Of a stretch of 64,000 nucleotides of DNA, positions 8,527-15,691 are shown in pieces. This DNA is from Pseudomonadota bacterium. Its GTDB lineage: Bacteria > Pseudomonadota > Alphaproteobacteria > Reyranellales > Reyranellaceae. The DNA lies in assembly GCA_018242505.1 (NCBI GenBank), contig JAFEBU010000071.1, positions 124,001-188,000 of the forward strand, given 5' to 3'. A model generated the notes under the pieces. It had not been told where the DNA came from and made no database searches. It saw only the letters and a program-made list of their open reading frames with translations. The stretch's first letter is position 1. Every line of letters begins with the position of its first letter. The translations under genes and the position numbers were made by a program.

Positions 8527-9642
8527 GTGGCGCGCACCGCGGATGTGGTGGTGATCGGCGGCGGCCTGCATGGCTGTTCGACGGCGTTGCATTTGGCGTT
8601 GCGTGGGCTGAAGCCGATCCTGGTGGAGAAGGACTATGCCGGCCGGCATGCGTCGGGCGTGAATGCCGGTGGCGTGCGCCAGCTCGCGCGCGATATTGCG
8701 GAAATCCCGCTCTCGATCTCCTCCATGACGATCTGGGAGCACATCGAGGAGCTGGTCGGCGACGATTGCGGCTTTGCCAGCCACGGCACCGTGCTGGTGG
8801 CGGAGAGCGAGGCCGAGTTCGCGGACTTCCGGGCCCGAGTAGACGACCTGCAGCTCAGGGGCTTTACGCACGAGGAGCTGGTCGATCGCACGGAGCTGCG
8901 GCGACTGGTGCCCGCGGTGTCCGATCACTGTCCGGGAGGAGTGGTGTCGCGGCGTGACGGCGCGGCCGATCCCTTCCGCACCACGCAGGCTTTCCGTAGG
9001 CGTGCGATCGAGAAGGGCGCAGAGGTGATCGAAGGTGTCACCGTCACCGGGCTCTCGCGCATCGGTACGCAGTGGCGCGTGGAGACCAGCGATGGTCCGA
9101 TCGAGGCGCCGAAAGTGGTGAATGCAGCCGGCGCGTGGGCCGATCGGATCGCTTCGATGCTGGGCGAGCCGGTGCCGCTTGAAGTCATCGCGCCGATGCT
9201 GATGGTCACCAGTCGCCTGCCGGCCTTCATTGAACCTGTGGTGATCCTGCGCGGACGCAAGCTCTCCTTCAAGCAGGTCGGCAACGGTACGGTCGTGATC
9301 GGCGGCGGCCATCGCGCCCGGCCGTTTCGCGACCAGAACCGCACGGTGCTCGATTGGCAGAAGCTCGCCGTCTCGGCGGCTACAGTATGGGAGCTGTTTC
9401 CGGTCATGCGCGAAGCGACCATCGTGCGCGCCTGGGCCGGCATCGAGGCGCGCATGCCGGACGACCTTCCTGTCGTCGGGCCCAGCTCGACATCGGAAGG
9501 CATCTACCACCAGTTCGGCTTCTCGGCCCACGGCTTCCAGCTCGGCCCCGGCACCGGCGCCATGATGGCGGAACTGATCGCAACCGGCGCCACCAACGTG
9601 CCGATCGACGGTCTCGGCATCGAGCGGTTCGCGGCCGGATGA
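8527..9642 (+). CDS. Second DadA/OoxB-like FAD oxidoreductase
   Basis: This 371-aa protein has a GTG start one base after the previous stop and begins VARTADVVVIGGGLHGCSTALHLALRG, a standard FAD-binding fold. A flavin-attachment-like segment GRHASGVNAGGVRQLARD follows, and the DAO C-terminus reads MPDDLPVVGPSSTSEG and GFSAHGFQLGPGTG. It is the second DAO-family protein in this operon. It directly follows the alpha subunit, the position held by the beta subunit (HcnC/OoxB/LhpB) in known complexes. The other copy at 5721 may be an alternative beta subunit or a separate enzyme. Confidence 0.88.
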   Translation: MARTADVVVIGGGLHGCSTALHLALRGLKPILVEKDYAGRHASGVNAGGVRQLARDIAEIPLSISSMTIWEHIEELVGDDCGFASHGTVLVAESEAEFADFRARVDDLQLRGFTHEELVDRTELRRLVPAVSDHCPGGVVSRRDGAADPFRTTQAFRRRAIEKGAEVIEGVTVTGLSRIGTQWRVETSDGPIEAPKVVNAAGAWADRIASMLGEPVPLEVIAPMLMVTSRLPAFIEPVVILRGRKLSFKQVGNGTVVIGGGHRARPFRDQNRTVLDWQKLAVSAATVWELFPVMREATIVRAWAGIEARMPDDLPVVGPSSTSEGIYHQFGFSAHGFQLGPGTGAMMAELIATGATNVPIDGLGIERFAAG

Positions 9643-10718
9643 ATTCCCGACCCTCCCGCCATCCGCCCACGCTGGCGGGAGGTCTCGCTCTCTCTGTCGC
9701 CACCGTTATCCTGTGCCTTCTGGTTGCCGAGGGAATCGCACGGCTGGTCGATCCGGCGGCATCGCTGTGGCATTACCCCAACTACATTCGTGAAACAGCA
9801 CACCGTCCCGCCGAGGAACGGCAGCTCGCTTACGATCCGCTGCTGGGCTGGTCGCTGATTCCCGGCGTGGCGGGCACGCTCATGGGCAAGCCGTTCTCGG
9901 CTTCAAGCGAGGGCATGCGCGAGCACAATCTCGGCACCTCGCCTGCCGCCGGTCCGCCGATCCTCGCCCTGGGCGATTCCTTCACCGAGGGATTCGCGGT
10001 TGGCAACGACGACACCTGGCCGGCCGCATTGGAGCGGACTCTGGGGCGGCGCGTCCTCAACGGCGGCGTGAGAGGCTACGGCATCGACCAGATGGTACTG
10101 AGGGAAGAGCGCCTTGTCCCGAAGATCAGGCCACAGACCGTCGTGCTGGCCTTCATCGCCGACGATATCGACCGCACCGCGCTTTCTGTCCGGGATTCGA
10201 AGGGCAAGCCCTACTTTGTCCCGGCCGGCGAGGGCCTCGAACTGCACAACGTGCCGGTGCAAACGGCACTCAGTTCGCCTTGGTTCGACGCGGCGCGTGA
10301 CGTGCTCGGCTATTCCCGCCTGCTGGACGATATCATGACGCGTCTCGGCGCGACCGAGCTCTGGTACGGCGACATGGTGCGCACCGGCGCTGACGGGACC
10401 GTCGTTTCATGTCGGCTCATGGACCGTCTCGCGGCACAGGTACGACGCCAGGGCGTCAAGGCTCTCGTCGTTGCCTTGCCGCAGTATCCGGGCTGGTCGG
10501 ACCCCGCCAATGGCGCGTTCGAGCGCCGCATGGTGACGGCGCTGCTTGGCTGCGCAACCCGGGCGGGCCTGCCGACACTCGATGTGTTCGCGCCGTTCGA
10601 GAGGGAAGGCGTGGGCCGCGACCTCGACGCCTATTACGTGCAGTACCACCTCACGGCCCGGGGCAACGCCCTTGCCGCCCGGTCGATCGCTGCCGCTCTG
10701 GCCGCCAACGGCGAATAG
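9639..10718 (+). CDS. SGNH/GDSL-family hydrolase, membrane anchored
   Basis: This 359-aa protein overlaps the previous stop by four bases (ATGA). A single N-terminal hydrophobic helix (LAGGLALSVATVILCLLVAEGIA, about residues 12-34) suggests a signal anchor with the enzyme in the periplasm. Catalytic block I is ALGDSFTEGFAV, and a C-terminal D-x-x-H-like block is in LDAYYVQYHLTARGN. Such proteins remove or add acyl groups on polysaccharides or small esters. The link to the oxidoreductase operon is positional only and its substrate is unknown. Confidence 0.8.
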   Translation: MNSRPSRHPPTLAGGLALSVATVILCLLVAEGIARLVDPAASLWHYPNYIRETAHRPAEERQLAYDPLLGWSLIPGVAGTLMGKPFSASSEGMREHNLGTSPAAGPPILALGDSFTEGFAVGNDDTWPAALERTLGRRVLNGGVRGYGIDQMVLREERLVPKIRPQTVVLAFIADDIDRTALSVRDSKGKPYFVPAGEGLELHNVPVQTALSSPWFDAARDVLGYSRLLDDIMTRLGATELWYGDMVRTGADGTVVSCRLMDRLAAQVRRQGVKALVVALPQYPGWSDPANGAFERRMVTALLGCATRAGLPTLDVFAPFEREGVGRDLDAYYVQYHLTARGNALAARSIAAALAANGE

Positions 10719-10815
10719 CCGCGCTGCCGATCCTTTCCGCACGGCCTCCGGCGAGCCTCGATCCCCTGTGACATTCACATCCGTCCGCGATCGAGCGGAT
10801 CGTGACCACAGCCGG

Positions 10816-11736
10816 TCACTTCATGCGCCGCCAGTCATAGCCGAGCCGGGGGAAGTGGATGGCGACCTCACCGACCTCCGGATCCGAACGCAGCAGCGAG
10901 ATCTCGTCGGCATCGATGAACAGCACCTCGCCTTCGACCCAGTCCCTCGCATTGTCGGAAGCCCGCACCCGGGCGCGCTCGCCTGGCCTCGGATCGCCGT
11001 CCTGCGGATCCGCCCGCCGGGGCGGTGCGGGTGCGGCCGCGCGGGCGGCGGCAAGTCCTTCTTCCGGCGCCACGTCGGTCCGTTCGCCATGTCCGATGCT
11101 TGCCATCCGGTCGCGCCAGGCGATCAGCTTCGGATAGGGATCGAGCACCGCACGGCAGTCGATCTTGCGGCCGCGCAGGAACCAGACGACGTGATAGCAG
11201 GCAAAATCCGCGATGCAGGGCCGCTCGCCCAGAAGGTAACCGCGCCCGTCCTTCAGCATGTCGTTCAGCCATTTGAGCTGCGGCCGCACGAGCGGCAGAT
11301 TGCGGATTGCCGCTGCGCGAACGGCTTCGATCGATGGGACGGGCAGGCCATGGATGCGGGCGCGATCCTCGTGCAAGCCCACCGGCATATGGTCGGCGTT
11401 GATGCCCGACACATAGAGCGCCATCGGTCGCATGAGTTGATGCTCGGCCCACCATGCAATGGCCTCGGCAGTCCCGCTGCTCTCGGACGGAAAGAGGGTC
11501 GGGAGCGGAACGCGGCGCTCGAGTTCGAACGCGATCAGCCTTGTATCGCACCACAGATCGGCGCCGTCCTGCAGCACGGGAATACGCCGATAGCCGCCGG
11601 TGAGCGGCGTGAGATGCGGCTTGGGCGCGATCGGCGGCTGCTCGATGCCGTGCCAGGCAAGCCCCTTGAAGCCCAGCATCAGGCGGGCCTTTTCTGCGAA
11701 GTTCGAGAAATCGTAGTGGTGCAGGATCAAGGGCAA
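10816..11736 (-). CDS. Glutathione S-transferase family protein
   Basis: This 306-aa protein has an N-terminal thioredoxin-like GST domain beginning LPLILHHYDFSNFAEKARLMLGFKG, with the domain edge PVLQDGADLWCDTRLIAFELE. A helical C-terminal GST domain follows, and an extra ~80-residue tail ends in a beta-rich segment. I chose the TTG at 11736 because AAGAGG precedes it at normal distance and the GST fold then starts at residue 2. An in-frame ATG at 11856 would add 40 unrelated residues. It is divergent from the FMN oxidase at 11869. The glutathione-dependent reaction cannot be specified. Confidence 0.78.
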   Translation of the reverse strand: MPLILHHYDFSNFAEKARLMLGFKGLAWHGIEQPPIAPKPHLTPLTGGYRRIPVLQDGADLWCDTRLIAFELERRVPLPTLFPSESSGTAEAIAWWAEHQLMRPMALYVSGINADHMPVGLHEDRARIHGLPVPSIEAVRAAAIRNLPLVRPQLKWLNDMLKDGRGYLLGERPCIADFACYHVVWFLRGRKIDCRAVLDPYPKLIAWRDRMASIGHGERTDVAPEEGLAAARAAAPAPPRRADPQDGDPRPGERARVRASDNARDWVEGEVLFIDADEISLLRSDPEVGEVAIHFPRLGYDWRRMK

Positions 11737-11868
11737 AGCGACCTCTTGTCGACGGAAGGCGGCATCATAGCAAAGCCGCTTGGGCGTGCGGTTTGCATGG
11801 CGGCTCAGCGAACATCGCTGGCCCACCGCGGCAAACCAAGTCAAAATCTGCGCCATGGGAGAGAGCGC

Positions 11869-13038
11869 ATGAATGGCGTGGTCAATATCGACGATTTGCG
11901 CAGGCTCGCGAAGAGGCGGTTGCCCAAGATCGCCTACGATTTCATCGAAGGCGGCACCGACGACGAGGTCGGTCTCGTCACCAACGAGCAGGCATTTCGC
12001 AAGGCACGCATCGTGCCGCGCTACCTGGTCGACGTCTCGGTTCGAGACCAGACGACGACCTTGTTCGGGCGCACCTATTCAAGTCCGATCGGCATTGCGC
12101 CCACGGGGTTGGCCGGATTGTTCCGGCGCGGCGCCGACCTGATGCTGGCCGAGGCGGCGCGCGAAGCGAACGTGCCTTTCATCATGTCGGGCTCCAGCAC
12201 CGGTTCGATCGAAGATCTCGGCAAGATCGCTCCCGATCACGGCTGGTATCAGCTCTATTCCGCCAAGGACCAGAGCGTCTCGGAAGATATGATCAAACGT
12301 GCAGCCGATGCCGGCCTGAAAACGCTGGTCTTCACTGTCGACGTGCCGGAAGGCTCGAATCGCGAGCGCAATGTTCGGAACGGCTTCGGCCGGCCGCTCA
12401 AGCTCACCTGGAAGAGCAAGTTCGAGGCGCTGCTCCATCCCGGCTGGATGATGGAATGGCTGCAGCACGGTACGCCGATGTTCGACAACTGGGCGAAGTA
12501 TGCCGGCGCCGGCGCCAGCGCCGAGAAGGTGGCGGACTTCGTGGCCAGTCAGGGTCGCGCGCCGATGACCTGGAAGCATGTCGAGCGTTATCGCGAACTG
12601 TGGAAAGGAAACTTGGTCTTGAAGGGGATCATGCATCCCGACGACGCGATCCGGGCGCATTCTCTGGGCGTCGACGGCATCATGGTCTCCAACCACGGCG
12701 CGCGTCAGCTCGATATCTCGCCTTCACCGCTCGAGGTGCTGCCGACGATCCGTGACGCGGTCGGTGACAAGATGACCGTGATGTTCGACGGCGGCATCCG
12801 CCGGGGGATGGATGCGATCGTGGCGCTCTGTCTTGGCGCCAAATTCTGCTTCGTCGGCCGGCCGACGCTCTATGGCGTGACGGCGGGCGGCACGGCAGGC
12901 GCGACCAAGGCGCTTCAGATCTTTCGTCGCGAGATCGACCTCACCATGGCCCAGATGGGCGCCCCCAGGATCGCCGATCTCGGCCCGCAATTCATGATGT
13001 GGAAGGACGAGGAGGATCTGCGGCGGAATAGGCGATAA
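11869..13038 (+). CDS. FMN-dependent alpha-hydroxy-acid oxidase/dehydrogenase (LldD/glycolate-oxidase family)
   Basis: This 389-aa protein is a TIM-barrel flavoenzyme. It starts NIDDLRRLAKRRLPKIAYDFIEGGTDDE, the family N-terminus. FMN and substrate elements follow: PTGLAGLFRRGAD, MSGSSTGS, WYQLYSAKDQ, VDVPEGSNRERNVRNGF, the catalytic lysine and histidine/arginine region (LKGIMHPDDA, VSNHGARQLD) and FDGGIRRGMD. It oxidises L-lactate, glycolate, mandelate or a related 2-hydroxy acid to the 2-oxo acid. GGGAGAGAG precedes the chosen ATG. Its 3' end overlaps a small convergent membrane-protein gene. Confidence 0.9.
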   Translation: MNGVVNIDDLRRLAKRRLPKIAYDFIEGGTDDEVGLVTNEQAFRKARIVPRYLVDVSVRDQTTTLFGRTYSSPIGIAPTGLAGLFRRGADLMLAEAAREANVPFIMSGSSTGSIEDLGKIAPDHGWYQLYSAKDQSVSEDMIKRAADAGLKTLVFTVDVPEGSNRERNVRNGFGRPLKLTWKSKFEALLHPGWMMEWLQHGTPMFDNWAKYAGAGASAEKVADFVASQGRAPMTWKHVERYRELWKGNLVLKGIMHPDDAIRAHSLGVDGIMVSNHGARQLDISPSPLEVLPTIRDAVGDKMTVMFDGGIRRGMDAIVALCLGAKFCFVGRPTLYGVTAGGTAGATKALQIFRREIDLTMAQMGAPRIADLGPQFMMWKDEEDLRRNRR

Positions 13039-13387
13039 GGGTTGGCGCGCGTCGAGCCGGCGGTCTGCGTCGGGACGGGCGTCGTTCGCGGGCCGTCGAG
13101 ATCTCGGGTTCGCGGCGATCGTCTTCCGCAGGCGGCAGCCACGCTTGCAGCGCCCAGATGGCGATGGCGGTGAAAGAGATGGTGAGCGGGATCATCCCGA
13201 TGACCCGCCAGAAGACCATGGTCCGTTCGCCGTCGATCCAGACCCAATAGAACAACAGGCCGCCAAGCCCGAGTACGGCGGGCAGTCCGAGCCGAAGGAT
13301 CCACTTGCAGATGCTATCGACATACGAGTGCCGCACCGGCAACCCATACGCATCTGCAGACCTTCCCTGATCCGCAGAAACCGCCAT
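12992..13387 (-). CDS. Small predicted membrane protein, unknown function
   Basis: This 131-aa reading frame has two strong hydrophobic helices (about residues 27-49, WILRLGLPAVLGLGGLLFYW, and 57-80, VFWRVIGMIPLTISFTAIAIW) and an arginine- and proline-rich cytoplasmic tail. GGAG lies six bases before ATG 13387, which supports this start over GTG 13417. I recognise no family. It overlaps the 3' end of the convergent FMN oxidase by 47 bases. The membrane pattern and ribosome-binding site favour a real gene, but no homologue can be confirmed here. Confidence 0.45.
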   Translation of the reverse strand: MAVSADQGRSADAYGLPVRHSYVDSICKWILRLGLPAVLGLGGLLFYWVWIDGERTMVFWRVIGMIPLTISFTAIAIWALQAWLPPAEDDRREPEISTARERRPSRRRPPARRAPTLIAYSAADPPRPSTS

Positions 13388-13543
13388 CAAAAGCTCCACA
13401 TCCCAGCGGTCTTTCACCGTCGAAAGTCCGCGCCCCGTTCGGAGACGATAGGCGTCGCGTCAGATATCCGGAAGTGTACAGAACACGGTCCACAGCTTTG
13501 TCACGAGCGCGTTCGCATGACCTGCGCCGGACCGCGAGGCCGT

Positions 13544-13738
13544 CTAGTCGCGACGGCCGACGATCACCGCCCAGTTGCGGATTGTCTTGGTCAAGGTCAG
13601 CGGCGAGCGTTCCCGTGGCGCGGGGCTTTCCGTCAGCAGGAGCTGATCCAGTTGCGCAAGACAGGCGCGCCGCTGATCGACATCGGTCAAGTCGGCGACG
13701 AAGGCGATGAGTTCGTTGATCTTTTCCCGAGCGCTCAT
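13544..13738 (-). CDS. Possible small helical protein, unknown
   Basis: This 64-aa frame, MSAREKINELIAFVADLTDV..., has an amphipathic helical N-terminal half (LIAFVADL, RACLAQLDQLLL) and a basic C-terminus. No clear ribosome-binding site precedes the ATG, and no family is recognised. It lies alone in the spacer between the membrane protein and the frameshifted isomerase. I list it because its composition looks protein-like, with low certainty. Confidence 0.3.
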   Translation of the reverse strand: MSAREKINELIAFVADLTDVDQRRACLAQLDQLLLTESPAPRERSPLTLTKTIRNWAVIVGRRD

Positions 13739-13814
13739 GACGATGAGGCCGTGTTCAATTTCATTTCGAGGGACGGCTAATGTACGACATTTCGTCGAAA
13801 TTGTGAATTTCGCG

Positions 13815-14433
13815 ATGACGACCGTCGACTTCTACCCCGGCCTCGCAAGCCGCTACTCCTATCTCGCCGCGAGCCAGATCGACCGGATCGAGGCGCAAAC
13901 CGGCTGCCGTTTCGTCTGGAAACCCATTGCCAGCGGCCAACTGATCGATCGCCGCGACAACAGTCCGTTCCGAAAGGCAACGGGCTCGGGACAGTACGAT
14001 TGGGGCTATAGCGAATATGACGCCAAAGGTTGGGCGGCCTACTACGGCATCCCGTTCCGGGAACCGGCGGCCTTGCAGGTCGATCCCAGCCTGCCGGCGC
14101 TGGCTTGCCTGGCCGCAGAGAAGCAGGGCGCGCTGGTGGCATGCTGCCGGTGCCTTCAGCACCTGATCTTCGCCGAAGGAGCGACGGTCGATGCGGCGAT
14201 GGTCGCGTCGCTGCCGGCGCGACTCGGCCTGCAGGAGGGCGCCTTCCACCGCGATCTCGACGCGCCGTGGACGCGTGCCCGGCACGAGGCGCTGATCGAC
14301 GAGGCCGCAGGGCGGCGCCTTTGGCGTGCCGACCTTCTTTGTCGGTCAGCGGATGTCCTGGGGCAACGACCGCCTGCCGCCTTTCGAAGTGGCGTTGGGC
14401 GGCACGGAGCTGCCGCGCTGGCGGGATCGATAG
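13815..14433 (+). pseudogene. 2-hydroxychromene-2-carboxylate isomerase (DsbA/GST-kappa fold), frameshifted
   Basis: Frame one encodes MTTVDFYPGLASRYSYLAAS through residue 165 (HEALIDEAAG), a GST-kappa/DsbA-like fold used by isomerases of naphthalene-type aromatic degradation. The expected C-terminus (GGAFGVPTFFVGQRMSWGND..., ending LPRWRDR) continues in another frame from about 14311 to TAG at 14431-14433. One extra G within 14309-14313 (GCAGGGCGG) accounts for the shift. The whole span is 619 nt, one more than a multiple of three. Either the gene is broken near its end, losing the cis-proline-containing VPTFF segment, or one base was miscalled. The start at 13815 aligns with the family N-terminus. 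Confidence 0.8.
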
Positions 14434-14458
14434 GACGCAGCGCCGTAGCGCTGCGTCC
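14433..14458. terminator. Perfect hairpin between convergent genes, probable bidirectional terminator
   Basis: GGACGCAGCGC (14433-14443) and GCGCTGCGTCC (14448-14458) form a perfect 11-bp stem with loop CGTA. It lies directly after the isomerase stop and 16 bases before the thiolase stop on the other strand. There is no clear T-tract on either side, so intrinsic termination would be of the U-poor type, or the element is an intergenic repeat. Confidence 0.55.
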
Positions 14459-14473
14459 ACGAGGCAGACGGCT

Positions 14474-15664
14474 TTAGTGCACGACCTCGAACAGGCCGGC
14501 CGCACCCATGCCGCCGCCGATGCACATGGTGACGACGACGTTCTTGGCCTTGCGGCGACGGCCCTCGATCAGGGCGTGGCCTGTGCAGCGCGCGCCGGTC
14601 ATGCCGAAGGGGTGGCCGATCGAGATCGAGCCGCCGTTGACGTTCAGCTTCTCGTTGGGAATGCCGAGCTTGTCGCGGCAGTAGAGCACCTGCACCGCGA
14701 AGGCTTCGTTCAGCTCCCAGAGGTCGATGTCGTCCATCTTGAGGCCGAAACGCTTGAGCAGCTTCGGGATCGCATAGACCGGGCCGATGCCCATCTCGTC
14801 GGGCTCGCAGCCGGCAACAACGAGGCCCTTGTAGATGCCGAGCGGCTTCAAGCCGCGCTTGGCGGCTTCGGCGTCGCTCATGACCACCGCGGCCGAGGCG
14901 CCGTCGGAGAGCTGGCTGGCATTGCCGGCGGTGATCCACTTGTCCGGACCCATCACCGGCTGCAGCTTGGACAGGCCCTCCAGGTTGGTGTCGGGCCGGT
15001 TGCCCTCGTCCTTGGTGAGCTTGACCGTCTTCTTCGAGGTCTCGCCGGTATTCTTGTCGGTGACGATCATCGTGGTTTCCATCGGCACGATCTCGTCGTC
15101 GAACTTGCCGGCCTGCTGGGCCGCCGCCGTGCGCATCTGGCTCTGCAGCGAATACTCGTCCTGGTATTCGCGGCTGATCTTGTAGCGGGCCGCCACCGTG
15201 TCGGCGGTCTGGATCATCGAATGATAGATGCCAGGGCAATGTTCCTGCACCCAGGGATTGACCAGGCGGTTCTTGTTGCCGCCCGGCGGGCCCTGTACCA
15301 GCGACACCGATTCGAGCCCGCCCGCCAGCATCACCGGCACCTTGTCGACCAGCACGCGCTGGGCGGCCATCGAGATGGTCTGCAGGCCCGAGCTGCAGAA
15401 GCGATTGACCGTGACGCCCGAGACGCTGACCGGGGCGCCGGCGCGGATCGCCGCGACGCGCGCGACGTTGGAGCCCGTGGTGCCTTCCGGCGCGGCGCAA
15501 CCCAGGATCACGTCCTCGACCTCACCCAGCTCGACCTTGGCGCGCTCGGCGGCGTGCTTGATCACATGGGCGCCCATGTCGGCGCCGTGCGTGTCGTTGA
15601 AGATGCCGCGGAAGGCCTTTCCGATCGGCGTGCGGGCGGTTGAGACGATGACGGCGTCGGCCAT
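14474..15664 (-). CDS. fadA: Acetyl-CoA C-acyltransferase (3-ketoacyl-CoA thiolase)
   Basis: This 396-aa protein has all thiolase landmarks: nucleophilic cysteine in VNRFCSSGLQTI (near residue 90), the C-terminal histidine in SISIGHPFGMTGAR and the acid/base cysteine in VVTMCIGGGMGAAGLFE. It performs the last step of beta-oxidation, cleaving 3-ketoacyl-CoA to acetyl-CoA and a shortened acyl-CoA. It lies 27 bases downstream of the FadJ/FadB-like multifunctional enzyme on the same strand, forming the usual two-gene beta-oxidation unit. The symbol is by family; substrate chain length is not shown by sequence. Confidence 0.93.
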   Translation of the reverse strand: MADAVIVSTARTPIGKAFRGIFNDTHGADMGAHVIKHAAERAKVELGEVEDVILGCAAPEGTTGSNVARVAAIRAGAPVSVSGVTVNRFCSSGLQTISMAAQRVLVDKVPVMLAGGLESVSLVQGPPGGNKNRLVNPWVQEHCPGIYHSMIQTADTVAARYKISREYQDEYSLQSQMRTAAAQQAGKFDDEIVPMETTMIVTDKNTGETSKKTVKLTKDEGNRPDTNLEGLSKLQPVMGPDKWITAGNASQLSDGASAAVVMSDAEAAKRGLKPLGIYKGLVVAGCEPDEMGIGPVYAIPKLLKRFGLKMDDIDLWELNEAFAVQVLYCRDKLGIPNEKLNVNGGSISIGHPFGMTGARCTGHALIEGRRRKAKNVVVTMCIGGGMGAAGLFEVVH

Positions 15665-15691
15665 GACGGGTTTCCTCCGGTTTCGAATGAA

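Noticed and set aside
10546..11868. N-terminal extension of the FMN oxidase frame upstream of 11869
   Set aside because: It is the shadow of the opposite-strand GST gene. The FMN oxidase fold begins right after ATG 11869, which has its own purine-rich site.
13145..13780. Plus-strand frame of 211 codons opposite the small membrane protein
   Set aside because: Charged, low-complexity composition without a domain. The opposite-strand frame has clear transmembrane helices and a ribosome-binding site.
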